From Anisus vortex (lineage: Eukaryota; Mollusca; Gastropoda; Planorbidae): 64,000 nucleotides of DNA. The notes under the pieces are model-generated. The model searched no databases, was not told the origin of the DNA, and was given only the letters and a program-made list of their open reading frames with translations. The stretch is from NCBI GenBank assembly GCA_949126835.1, contig OX421492.1, positions 41,278,498-41,342,497 of the forward strand, read 5' to 3'. The translations under genes and the position numbers were made by a program. This document shows positions 34,760 to 46,618 of this stretch, piece after piece; position 1 is the stretch's first letter; each line of letters opens with the position of its first letter.

Positions 34760-35780
34760 GAACTCAACTTGTAGGCACAATCGAGTTAGAAGGATAAAAG
34801 GAAGGTATATGGAGGGAAGAATAAATATGTAGGATTGGAAGAGATGAATGGGAACTTAGAGGAAGAAAACAGTGCAGAGAAGGATGGAGAGGAAGAAAGA
34901 GTGAAGGGCAGAGAAAGAAAGAAAGGGGGGAAAGACGAAAGGAAAGACAGAAAAGAGAGAAAGAGAGAAAAACAAGATTGAATGATAGAAAATAGAGCGA
35001 TGAAACGAGAGAGCGACAGAGAAGGGAGATATGAAGGAAAGGAAGAAAAAAAAACATAAACTAAGGAGATATTCTAAAAGAATAAATTTACAAAAAATAT
35101 TATTCTATCGTTTCTTCACATTTTTTCCTCACTTTCAAGTAAATATTTTTTACAACTCCATATTTATGGATAAAATAATAAAAGAAGTAAAAATATGGAG
35201 CAGTAAATAAAAGATGTTCTCTCTCTTTCTCAATCTCTCTATCATTTATCAATTACATTATTTGCCACGCTATCTTGTGAGTAAAGAAACATCAAACACC
35301 TTCAGTACGATTGCTCTCATACAACTTACTCACCTCTTATTCTCTCCTATCAATTCCTCCCCCCCACACACCTTAGTGACCCTCCCCCCCTCCAGTCATG
35401 AATTGCTTTTTTTTTTCTCCAGATTTTTGGGGAATTTTCTAGTTTTATTTTTAAATCGTGTCTCTGATGTTTCTATTTTTCTTATTCTTTGAGTCCACTC
35501 ATCATAATGTCCTGTTTCTCACTTTCTTTTTCTTGGGGGGAGGGGCGTGGGGGGGGGGGGCGTGGGGAAGAGTGGTATGGGGTGGGGTGTGGTGTGTGAC
35601 TGTTAGTTGTTAAGGTGAGTATTTCCTTTGTGTATGAAATGGCTCAGGAACTTGGTGAGATCATATTACGCGCAAGGTTTTTTTTTAAAGTTTATATTAA
35701 GCTTGGTTTAGACAGTATAACTCTTCAACAATTTGTCAGTAGGTAGAGGCCTATATACACATTATATATTTATAATAATA
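34760..35780. other. no gene seen; purine-rich and poly-G stretches
   Basis: GA-rich strand asymmetry from about 34760 to 35060, then AT-rich sequence and G-rich tracts at about 35535-35590. The frames are low complexity. Confidence 0.5.
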
Positions 35781-35784
35781 CTTC

Positions 35785-36300
35785 AATAACAGAAACACTA
35801 TTTAGTACTATACTATTGTAATATTTTAATAAGCGAAGCACTATTTAGTAGGCCTACTATACTATTGTAATATTTCAATAAGAGAAGCACTATTTAGTAC
35901 TATACTATAGTAATATTTCAATAAGAGAGGCACTTTTTAGTAGGCCTACTATACTATAGTAATATTTCAATAAGAGAGGCACTATTTAGTAGGCCTACTA
36001 TACTATAGTAATATTTCAATAAGAGAGGCACTATTTAGTAGGCCTACTATACTATAGTAATATTTCAATAAGAGAGGCACTATTTAGTAGGCCTACTATA
36101 CTATAGTAATATTTCAATAAGAGAGGCACTATTTAGTAGGCCTACTATACTATAGTAATATTTCAATAAGAGAGGCACTATTTAGTAGGCCTACTATACT
36201 ATTGTAATATTTCAATAAGAGAAGCAATATTTAGTACTATAGTATTGTAATATTTCAATAAGAGAAGCACTATTTAGTACTATACTATAGTAATGTTTTA
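35785..36300. repeat. 43-49 bp minisatellite with a 6-bp presence/absence variant
   Basis: About 11 copies of AATATTTCAATAAGAGAGGC followed by ACTATTTAGTA(GGCCTA)CTATACTATAGT. Copies with and without GGCCTA are intermixed at the left end and again at the right end. Confidence 0.95.
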
Positions 36301-37330
36301 AACCTAAAAACAAAACACTTCGGAATCATAAAATCTAGAGAGGGCCCTTTTTATATAGGCCTATTTTGTAAACCACAAAATTCACTCGATCTAATTACCA
36401 GTACTCGTAATTTTATATAGATATGAACAGACTAGGTGCAGACTTTTCTCAAATACCGGGTAGAGGCCGGGTACAGACACGCCCCAAAAGCAAAATTAAT
36501 ATGTTAAAAATTATATTCAAATTAACATGAGTGACATGATATATCCATAACACTGTATATTACCCCCCCCCCCACACACACACACAACCTCTCAAAGAGG
36601 ATATTTTGTTAATATTGAAACCAGATTGTATTTATTATGTCATTTTATGCTTTATTATAATAATTTGACTGATCTGAAATGTTAACAAGGTTGTTCTATT
36701 ATTAGAGCGTTATGACGGAGAAGTAGGGAATAAACCAAATAGGCCTACGAAGTACTGGGCAACGAACAAAGAATAATTGGCAAACGCTGATATTCTAAGG
36801 CAACCTTTCCATACACAAACATTATACTGAATAGCATACATAGTTTAGTCAAGTGTATACTATAAACTCTAACAATATGTGCTATAGTTTCAAACAGGAT
36901 TTTTGCAATATTAAATAAAAACACGCAGCCACAATCAGAGGGCAAACTTATTCTATAGCCAAGGGTCAAGTCGGTCTTGACTATACTACAGTGTATAGAA
37001 TGTAAGTTATAGTATAACTATACTATTTTTTACTACTAAATATTAAGGCCAAAATTAAATTATGGGCTAGCCGGCTAGGAAATTTTACTGTCGGCCATAT
37101 TCTACAAGTAGGCCTACTATAAGTTATTATTGATTTTCTTTTCTGTTTTCTTTCTCTCTAGTCTCTAGAGAAGTTTTGTGACCTAGTCAAATCGTGGTCA
37201 GACTAAACTGTACTAATTAACTGGATGTGAGTTCTTCCTGTCCCCACCTCCATCTAGAAATCATATCTCCCCTGGTCCGGACATTTGGCGATGTGCCAAA
37301 AATGAAAACGGCTAAAGGGAGACGATGCCG
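36301..37330. other. no gene seen
   Basis: AT-rich unique sequence with a poly-C plus CA run at about 36564-36587; nothing supported. Confidence 0.5.
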
Positions 37331-38005
37331 TTAGACATATTTGTTGTGCGTGTGTCTAGCTCCGCCCACTCCGCTATCACGGATTCTCTTCCGTGCCGGC
37401 TCAGTTTTAAACCCTGCTGTGATTGGCTCGCGACTTGTAACCGGAACTTGGGCCGCCCGTAACGTTAATTGCCTGGAAAACATCCTCCGCAACCGCACAT
37501 CTAAATGGAGGGGGAGGGGGTGGGTGAAAAGGGAAGGGTTGGGAAAGGAGGGAGGGGGTACAGGCAGGCCTCTCTCTTCTTGAAAACTTTCAAAAGTCCA
37601 GCCCCCCCCTGTGGACCCTCCCCCATCAGGATCACCACTCGTGCTATCAAACGCGGGTAAAGTGTTTGGTTTTGAATTGTGAAGCAGAGAAGAAGAAGAG
37701 GAAGAAGGATAAAAAAAAACACAACAAGCTACACAAGCGTTGTTGACAAGGTTCAAAACTGTATTTGAAATCTCTCTAAAGGCGGATAGCGTACCTTCTG
37801 CTTGTTCTTGTAGTGGCCTACGGACTGAACTACAGTTTAAGTATAAGCACATGGTGCCAGCACATGGTGCCAGCAACACAAAAACCAATAATACGGTGGG
37901 CGTGTGCTATCTTTATTATCTCTTGGAGGATGAGAAGTTTGAGGAGACAGAATCATTCCTAGGACTTCACCTCTACAGAGGCACTAGCTCTTCATCTACA
38001 TAAGG
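37331..38005 (+). promoter_or_regulatory. candidate promoter and first exon ending at a splice donor
   Basis: GC-richer than its surroundings. TCCGCCCAC (~37360) and GTGATTGGCTCG (~37420, an inverted CCAAT box) look promoter-like. The patch ends in ATAAGG followed by GTGAGT, a good donor after 38005. A 87-codon frame (37740-38003) has no domain and holds a 13-bp duplication (~37849-37875), so the exon could be non-coding. It could be an upstream exon of the homeobox gene whose acceptor I place at 45945, which would imply a 7.9-kb intron. That link is inference from spacing and strand alone. Confidence 0.3.
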
Positions 38006-41000
38006 GTGAGTGACTCTTCGCGTCTTAAGCATTACAACCGTGAGTGTCTGTTTTAAGTGTGTCGGAGTGATTCGTATGCCTCTGTTCAAGGCAATACAAA
38101 GGGCCCTAAGAGGGGCGGCAGTACTTTAGCACAGGTACCCCAACTTGAATACCCACTCTTATGACGTCATCATAATATGCGCTCAGGAGATGGCAGGCGA
38201 GACTTAGATAAAAACCGTTCTTGAAAAAATAAGAATATGAGGGGTGGGCAGGGGATCTTAGAATCAGATTGATAGATTTACTTTTTAATCTACGCGGCTC
38301 TTAGTATGTGCGTGCGTGCTTGCAGGCTCTCGAGTTTTGATGGATAAAAATAAACAACAACATACACATTCCTTCTTTTTCCCCCGGTGTATTTATGAAC
38401 AAACGACAACATCAAAATGTGACATCTGGACACATCTTTTGATAAAGTTGTGATGAAGTGTCTTATACTTGTGTGTTTGTGCGCGCGTGCGTATTGCCTA
38501 TGTCTCTTGTTTTAAAAGTTGGGCACGACGAATCGGTTACCTAGGTGATGATTTGTTATTGAAGTGTCGGCCATTGCAATGTAATGGTTTATCTCATCAA
38601 GTCATACTCAGCATAAGAGATACACTCGAGTAGAGACTTGTGAAATGCATTAAAAAAACTTATTCTAGTGTCTGGAATCCTTTAGGAGTAACAATTAAAA
38701 AAAAAGACATGGAAAAGGGCGGGGGGAGAGGAGCGTTAAATTCCAAGATAATTCGAAGACAGAGTGACCACTAGACAGTGTAAGTTTGACAAAATGTATT
38801 GCTGTACAGATGAGCATCTAAAGTTTAGCCTAGACTAGACTATATTCGTTAGTTTTAACTAGACCGTTATATTGTCATCAGACTAAAAAATAATTGCATT
38901 TGTGTAATGTTTTTAAAATGATTTCAGACTTGACCTCACTATTTATATAATAACAACACAGCTAGATCTTACATACAAAATATTACTTAGACGTATAACC
39001 CTACAATACCTTTGTAGAGTTTTTGAAATACATTTCATTTGCATCTGATCCTCGGCTTTCTTTAAGAACAATCTGATATGAGTATTTTATTCAATAGCTC
39101 GAGAAGGAATATTTAAAACAATAATAATTAGTTTATATTTGTAATTATATATTTAAAGGTTTAGTTTTAGTCCGTTTTCACTTTATACACTTTCAATTTT
39201 TTTAATGGTGTAAGATTAAAACAAAATTCAATCGAAATTTTCCTTGGATGAACTTTTAGTGTGTTTTCTCCTCGAGTGAACAATAAGTCTACTTAAGTAA
39301 AACTACACTTCTTAATCTGAATAGAACTATGGACTAAACATCACACTTATACGGCAAGTGAATTTAAATTAGTTCTCAATCAAAACAAGTGGCCTAGTAG
39401 GTATATATACATAAAATTATTACTTTAATATTCAAATATCAAAATTATTTTTTTTTTACTTGCTGAATTTTTTAGGAAATTTGAACAACATTTTTATCAA
39501 AAATTTTCTTGTTAGCCTGTACACTTTCAAATTTGAGGTTTTTCAATCCTGCATTTCTCCTAGTCGCATTCGTGCTATATAACTAGACAGTATACTTCAG
39601 TTATACTCGGTGAAATGCGATAACAAACCTTTGCATTATAATTAGACTAAAATTTATTCCATAACATATACGTTTGAAATTAAAATTAGAATATTTAGTT
39701 GTGTCGGCACAACAACTTTAAACAAGTTAACTTTTACTTTTAATAGTTTTCATTTCAATCCATAAATTAAACAATAGTTTGAAGTATAATAATTCAGAAC
39801 CAATCACCCATATTAAATATCTGCACCAAAGATGTACCATATTTTCGTCTTTGGCATTTTAAGGACTTTTGATACAACCAGAGAGCAGGAACATTTTAAA
39901 AATGTATTTCAATTTTAAAAAAAAACTGCTGCTTCTGTGGGGGGGGGGGGGGGTCGTGTTGTGGCCTCCGGGCCGTCAATTTAAGGCCGCTGATCTAGAC
40001 AAACCAAAAAATATCTTTTTAAACTATTGGAAAACCATATAGGCCTATAATATAGCTTTCCATGGACCTAGACCTATATATTTTTATAAAATATAAGTGG
40101 ACGACTACATTTGTCATCAACAATTAAATGTATTGTGTTTAAATGCACTTAATTCAATGGTTTGATGACAAGATAAATTGATAAACCGATAGCCATCAGT
40201 AAAACTAAACTTGCTAAGTAAGAGAATTTGAATTGCTGCATTACTTACAACGTTTAGATATATCTATAGTTATCTATGTGTGCAAAGTACTGATTAGACT
40301 GTGATGTAATCAACTTTCTTAAAGGAGAAATAGTTCACACTGGTCCTTTATGGTATTTGGTCCAATATGTTTTATGATTAAATTATTATGATCTGATAAT
40401 CTTTACATAAAAATTGTTTTAATATTCAAATCTACAGCAACGAATTGATGTATTATTAAAATATTGATTTTAGAAAGTCTATCTACTTTAAATATGTACA
40501 AGTAAATTTATTAGTGAATCCTTTAGACCCTGAATAAAAAAATACTAGTACAATTACTATTATCATTCAAGAACATATTCGTCTAGTAAATAAACATCTA
40601 TAGTGGATTGCCGTAGAAAGGTCCAGGGATAATACATTATGTCATATGTAGTAAGATAGTCTTAACTTATTGGCCGTTTAAAAAAAAAAGTGGCTTGTAA
40701 ATTCACTGTAATGGGTTTGTTTTATTCGACCCTATTTTTTTTAAAAATACAAATTATGGGACGTCGTGTTTTTCATACAAAGTGCACCAAAAAAAAAGTT
40801 TTAATTAATTTTCATTACATTTGATCACTTTTTTTTTTGGGTACGATATAAAAAATTCTATTTTATAAGAGCATTTTAGTAATGAAATTTATTTTCATTT
40901 ATAATTAGATTTCTTACAAAACCTCATCTCCCACGTTACATAACTCCAACTCCCTTTTACTTTTTATATCTCTAGATAAGATAAATTATTATTTAATATT

Positions 41001-41160
41001 GGTTTATTTAATGATACTTTATTCAATCAAAACATTTTTTTTATTCAGCAATCAAGTCGGCCCGGCCCATATTTAAATCACTATTTAAAAAATACGTAAT
41101 TCATAATTAATTCTGTTTTTGTTTAATCAAGTGTGAGTTACATTTATTTCTATGTAGTTG
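38006..41160. other. no gene seen; possible intron
   Basis: AT-rich unique sequence. A TGACGTCA palindrome (CRE core) is at 38162-38169. A poly-G tract next to GTGTTGTGGCCTCCGGGCCG lies at about 39942-39985 and resembles the sequence at 29715 in reverse complement, perhaps a MITE end. Nothing else is supported. Confidence 0.5.
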
Positions 41161-41174
41161 GGATTATTGTTGAT

Positions 41175-41762
41175 TTCATGTCTATTCCTTTCATATCTAT
41201 TCCTTTCATATTTATTACTTTCATATCTATTCCTTTCATATCGATTCCTTTCATATCGATTCCTTTCATATCGATTCCTTTCATATCGATTCCTTTCATA
41301 TCGATTCCTTTCATATCTATTCCTTTCATATCTATTCCTTTCATATCTATTCCTTTCATATCTATTCCTTTCATATCTATTCCTTGAATATCGATTCCTT
41401 TCATATCGATTTCTTTCATATCTATTCCTTGCATATCGATTCCTTTCATATCTATTCCTTTCATATCTATTTCTTTCATATCTATTCCTTTCATATCTAT
41501 TCCTTTCATATCGATTCCTTGAATATCGATTCCTTTCATATCGATTTCTTTCATATCTATTCCTTGCATATCGATTCCTTTCATATCTATTCCTTTCATA
41601 TCTATTCCTTTCATATCTATTCCTTTCATATCTATTCCTTTCATATCTATTCCTTGCATATCGATTCCTTTCATATCTATTCCTTTCATATCTATTCCTT
41701 TCATATCTATTCCTTTCATATCGATTCCTTTCATATCAATTCCTTTCATATCGATTCCTTAC
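41175..41762. repeat. 15-bp minisatellite, about 39 copies
   Basis: Unit TCCTTTCATATCTAT with CTAT/CGAT and TTTCA/TTGAA/TTGCA variants. A variant block starting at the TTGAATATCGAT marker recurs 135 bp (9 units) later (41381 and 41516). Length is a multiple of 3 and lacks stops, so long pentapeptide-repeat frames open on both strands; they are not evidence of a gene. Confidence 0.97.
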
Positions 41763-41769
41763 AATTCTC

Positions 41770-42830
41770 TGTGTATGTTAGCTAACGTAACGTATTAAAA
41801 AAAATTGGACCTCTCTATTTTATTTTACCGACATATTAATTAAAACGTATAATTAAAATGGCGTTCGTTGTGATGCATCATTAGCATCCTGACATGGAAA
41901 TTATTTTAGTTTTAATAACTTTATTCATAGTCACGTAAGGCCACGTCATTTTCTTAACTGACTAACGCAGTTCAATTTTTCAAAAGTTGTAATTTATTGG
42001 CATAATTGCGTTAGTGTGGTAGGCTATCACAAGGCGATAGACAACCGTATGGGAATGTGAAAGCCGCGTAAGACCCCCTTTTCCTCTTTAATATACTTCA
42101 TTATTGTGAAGAGAAATATTATGTAAATGTTATATTTCTCTAACATGTGAGCTTATTGTGTGTTCCATATTTTGACAGAAGAGCAGTCACATCCGATAGT
42201 CGGCTATATTGGATCATTATGTACGCTATAACTATTATTTTTTAAAATCAGTTGTATAGGCATTTATTCTCTGAATGGAAGTAATGAAACATTATGATTT
42301 GTCAACATTCTTTTTATATTCTATTCGTGGTACAACAATCTTCTTCTATTGATCCAAATGTTGAATTATATTATTAAACTTAATCATTTGAAACATAAAC
42401 AGTTTAACGGTCAAATAAATCCACTCGTTTAATCCTTCTAATTTCTAATTGAGCACATTTATATATAAAAATCACATATATAATTAATCATTACTTAATT
42501 GTATAATTGTTTAATAAATAATTGTTATGAGTATTAACTTTATGATTATGTTATTCGCTAACTGAATATCGTGTATTTGCTTACTTAATCATACATACAT
42601 TTGTTAATCATTTTTGTAAATTATTGATTGCGTCGTGTACAGGGATTTTTTTTAATCAACCAAGTTGTTAAACAATATAATCCTATTGTTTGGTCACAAT
42701 AATCTAATTGATCAAACAGTAAAGCTTTAAATTCCAACATCCAACTTGTTAGAATAGGCCTACGTCTGGGATATGTTTAAATAACTCCCCGGTGGGAACT
42801 GCAGAGTAGATAGAGGGTGGTGGGGTGTGG
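41770..42830. other. no gene seen
   Basis: AT-rich unique sequence between two minisatellites; nothing supported. Confidence 0.5.
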
Positions 42831-42835
42831 GTGGG

Positions 42836-43470
42836 TCCAATTCACAACTCTCCTAGAGTTTACTACAGACTTCATTAGTTAACTTGGTCCAAATTCACAA
42901 CTCTCATAGAGTTTACTACTGACTTCATTAGTTAACTTGGTCCAAATTCACAACTCTCATAGAGTTTACTACTGACTTCATTAGTTAACTTGGTCCAAAT
43001 TCACAACTCTCATAGAGTTTACTACTGACTTCATTAGCTAACTTGGTCCAATTCACAACTCTCATAGAGTTTACTACTGACTTCATTAGCTAACTTGGTC
43101 CAATTCACAACTCTCATAGAATTTACTAGAGACTTCATTAGTTAACTTGGTCCAATTCACAACTCTCCCAGAATTTACTACTGACTTCATTAGTTAACTT
43201 GGTCCAATTCACAACTCTCCTAGAGTTTACTACTGACTTCATTAGCTAACTTGGTCCAAATTCACAACTCTCATAGAGTTTACTACAGACTTCATTAGCT
43301 AACTTGGTCCAATTCACAACTCTCATAGAGTTTACTACTGACTTCATTAGCTAACTTGGTCCAATTCACAACTCTCATAGAATTTACTAGAGACTTCATT
43401 AGTTAACTTGGTCCAATTCACAACTCTCCCAGAATTTACTACTGACTTCATTAGTTAACTTGGTCCAAAC
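42836..43470. repeat. 52-53 bp minisatellite, about 12 copies
   Basis: Unit TTCACAACTCTCATAGAGTT followed by TACTACTGACTTCATTAGTTAACTTGGTCCAA(A). The variant ATTTACTAGAGAC occurs at 43121 and 43382, followed by the same CTCCCAGAA variant, so a five-unit block was duplicated. Confidence 0.95.
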
Positions 43471-43890
43471 TCACATTCACCCGAAAATAAAAATACAAAC
43501 CTCATTTACAATCTAGCACCTTTCTCACCCCATCCCACAAGGTGCGTTGTGATAAAAACCATATTGCTACCCCCAGCCCCCCGCTTACCCGACACCACCT
43601 CCTCCCATAGTTATTTTGTTCTTCCAGAAATTGTTCCATCTAATCTCCGATGAACCGAGCACTAATCTTACTACGTGTGCCGGCGAGGGTGGGTTCAGAT
43701 TTCGTTTTGTTTCACCCCAACATAAAGTAAAGATTTTTTAAAAGTCTAGTTATTGTTCTTTTCTTCTGAAAACAAAAATCAACACACACTTATTATACTA
43801 CTGAAATGAAATCAACTAAAGGCCCCATAAAAGAAACTTGAATATAATTAAACTGTAGGCCTAAAGAAAGAAATCTACCCAAAATCCATA
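43471..43890. other. no gene seen
   Basis: Unique sequence with a C-rich patch near 43568; nothing supported. Confidence 0.5.
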
Positions 43891-43899
43891 TAACTTAAT

Positions 43900-44265
43900 T
43901 AAACCAACTGTCGGCCTAAATTTTAAAAAAAATCTACCCACCATCCATTTGATTTTATTACTAAAACTTTAGATCTAAATAAAATAAAACTTCTACCCAC
44001 TAGCCATATAACTTTAACAAAATATAGGCATAAAGAAAGAAATATACCTACTATCCATATAACTTTAACAAAATATAGGCATAAAGAAAGAAATATACCT
44101 ACTACCCATATAACTTTAACAAAATATAGGCATAAAGAAAGAAATATACCTACTACCCATATAACTTTAACAAAATATAGGCATAAAGAAAGAAATATAC
44201 CTACTACCCATATAACTTTAACAAAATATAGGCATAAAGAAAGAAATATACCTACTACCCATATA
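43900..44265. repeat. 51-bp minisatellite, about 6 copies
   Basis: Unit ACCCATATAACTTTAACAAA followed by ATATAGGCATAAAGAAAGAAATATACCTACT. 51 is a multiple of 3, which gives a hydrophobic 17-residue repeat frame on the minus strand; I do not consider it a gene. Confidence 0.95.
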
Positions 44266-44860
44266 GTGTTATAGAAATAACAGGAAGGAGCAAATACTAC
44301 AGGGATATTTGCTTTCATGTTAATGGGCCCATTGATCTAGTTTATTTATTATTATTTTTTTAAATGATTTAATTGAAAAAAATGGCCGATGGAAAACACT
44401 CAGTCAATAAATTATGTATTTATACTGCCCTTGATGTTAAAAATAAAAGAATCGGAAGTCTAATGCCTCAGTGTTTTTGGCAAGTGTTTTGTTAAAAAGG
44501 GAACTTCGGCCATTTTTATTTGTTACGAAGCACAGAACTAGTCGGTCATGAAATATTGAATTAGTAAAGGCTTTATTAAGTGGGGCATTTTAAAATGGGG
44601 GACAGAATTGCGGCGGATTATTTAAAGATAACAGGCATGGAAACAAAAAACCAACTAGAAGATTTAGAACGAAAATTCGTTACTCGTAAAAATTGATTTG
44701 TGAAGAGTTTGAAGATTTCCAGGTTGATTGCATCACAAACTGTTGGCAAACAATTGAAGTGAATCTTCGAGGTGAAGTGTGTCTGAATGGGAGGGGAGGG
44801 GGCGTTGGAAGAAGGCCTCGGGCTCTTAATGACTGAAGGACATATTATAACTGTCCATGT
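44266..44860. other. no gene seen
   Basis: Unique sequence about 1.3-1.8 kb upstream of the homeobox exon; no supported element. Confidence 0.45.
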
Positions 44861-45025
44861 TGCGCCCCTCATTTGTGTTTTACTGCCCGCCGCGTCCCCT
44901 CCTCCTTCTCCATCTAACCTGTTTGTGGTTGTTGTTCATGTCGATGTTTACAGCAACACAGCTGTAGCCGGTGCTCTGTGTCACGTGACGCGGCTACACG
45001 AAACGCTAACCAATGTTTACAAGTA
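44861..45025. promoter_or_regulatory. candidate cis-regulatory patch upstream of the homeobox exon
   Basis: GC-richer, non-repetitive sequence about 1.1 kb before the start codon. Within 76 bp it holds two TGTTTAC forkhead-type sites (44945-44951, 45014-45020), an E-box CAGCTG (44959-44964) and the palindrome TCACGTGA (44981-44988). Function is not shown; short motifs like these also occur by chance. Confidence 0.25.
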
Positions 45026-45339
45026 AAGAGAAGAATTTTTTCCTTCTTCTTCTTTCACAGTAGACTATAGAATGAAACTTCAGCTTCTGATAAAAACCAA
45101 ATTCAAACAAACATTTGATGGGAGAATGAAAGAGACGAAGAGAGAGAGAGAGAGAGAGAGAAAAAGAGAGGGAGAGAAGAAATACACAGGTTAAACAATA
45201 CAACTTCCTGTGGCGTCGGACAGGGTGCCACGGTAGAAGACGTTTTGTTAGGGTTGAGATTTTGTGAAGAGTCTTGCTTGAAAGCAGGAGAATCTGTGCC
45301 GTAATTACATTTTGTTAGGGGGAAGGTTTACATGACGAA

Positions 45340-45680
<341 letters not shown>

Positions 45681-45945
45681 TCTAACTGTGAATTTTTTCT
45701 TTTTTCCTTAATTATTTCCATTAAAAGACACACGAAATACTAATTTGGTGGAAATGGGGGCGCCCGGGCGATGCAAAAAATGTGATAAAATGTATTGTTA
45801 ATGTGCAAAGTTTCATCTTAATAGAATATAGGGAAGAGGGTCAATTAGCTTTCCGAAGATTGTACCACAAATATTTCAGCACACAAAAACGAACTATAAT
45901 TTCGACAATAATAATAATTGATCTCAAACTTTGTCTCTTCCACAG

Positions 45946-46109
45946 AAACTTGTTCTATGAACGTTAGTAAAGTTTATAATGAGATTGTGAGTTCAACATC
46001 TTGAAAAGAAATCTTCAAATTAAATATTGTTATTCTGTAAACTGTGTACAAGTCAAGCGTTATATTTGGCTGATTAACAGCGTCTACAGCATCTACACCT
46101 GGACCAAAC
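45946..46109 (+). other. probable 5'UTR part of the homeobox exon
   Basis: A pyrimidine-rich stretch TTTGTCTCTTCCACAG ends at 45945 and is a convincing splice acceptor. The exon would then run through 164 bp of leader to the ATG at 46110. Alternatively transcription starts within this AT-rich upstream sequence and there is no acceptor. Confidence 0.4.
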
Positions 46110-46593
46110 ATGTATTCCAACCATCCTGCCTACTCTACGCCTTTCTCCGTCAAAGATATCCTCAGCTGGTCGGAACAGCAGGACTATGCCGGGTTAGCCG
46201 GCTACATGCCGGCCCCAAGCTACCCTTCCGACTACAGCCCAAGGTCGTACGACCCGATCTCATCGCTGCCCAACAACCCGGCCTGCCTGTACGGCACCGG
46301 CACACCAACGTACACGAACATATCGTACCCCGTGTCCTCGCACTCGTCCGCCATGATGGGCTCGGGCTCCATGGGGCACATGGGGGGAGTACACTGCATG
46401 AAGGGCACAGAATACGACGTAAACGTCATGTCCGGCATGCCCCTGCCCATGAAGCAGGACTACGAGGGCCACGTCCAGGACGGCATGAGCCTACCAATCA
46501 AACAAGAGTATGAGAGTCACGTGGCCGATATTTCCAGCCCAGTGTCCGCCATGAGTGAGCACATGTACATGGAGGACGATGGTAAAGAAAAAG
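46110..46593 (+). CDS. NK2-family (tinman/NKX2-5-like) homeobox protein, N-terminal exon
   Basis: ATG at 46110 has A at -3. Residues 10-20 (TPFSVKDILSW) are the TN (tinman) motif that opens NK2-class homeodomain transcription factors and recruits Groucho/TLE corepressors. The KDIL form matches NKX2-5/tinman-type proteins better than NKX2-1 (SDIL). The remainder is Tyr/Ser/Pro/Met-rich, low-complexity activation-type sequence with a 14-residue internal duplication (109-122 and 125-138), each copy holding a sumoylation-like motif (MKQD, IKQE). The coding part ends at AAAAAG followed by GTGAGTAA, a strong donor after 46593, leaving a phase 1 intron after 161 codons. The homeodomain must be in a later exon, and I find no WFQN-type homeodomain frame in the rest of the window. 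Codon use is GC-rich against the AT-rich surroundings. The assignment to NK2 is firm, the subfamily less so. Confidence 0.85.
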
Positions 46594-46599
46594 GTGAGT
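46594..46599 (+). other. splice donor of the homeobox exon
   Basis: AAG followed by GTGAGT fits the metazoan donor consensus. A weaker GTAAAG lies 11 bases upstream (46582). Confidence 0.7.
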
Positions 46600-46618
46600 A
46601 ACAAATCATTCTCTTGTT

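Noticed and set aside
37331..37888. 185-codon minus-strand frame
   Set aside because: It is antisense to the promoter-like patch, is Pro/Ser low-complexity, and has no domain or splice support.
41150..41785. Three long overlapping frames (133-207 codons) on both strands
   Set aside because: They are translations of a 15-bp tandem repeat with no stops; no unique sequence, domain or splice context supports a gene.
46001..46513. 170-codon plus-strand frame and two minus-strand frames over the NK2 exon
   Set aside because: These are alternative-frame shadows of the GC-rich NK2 coding exon, whose frame holds the TN motif.
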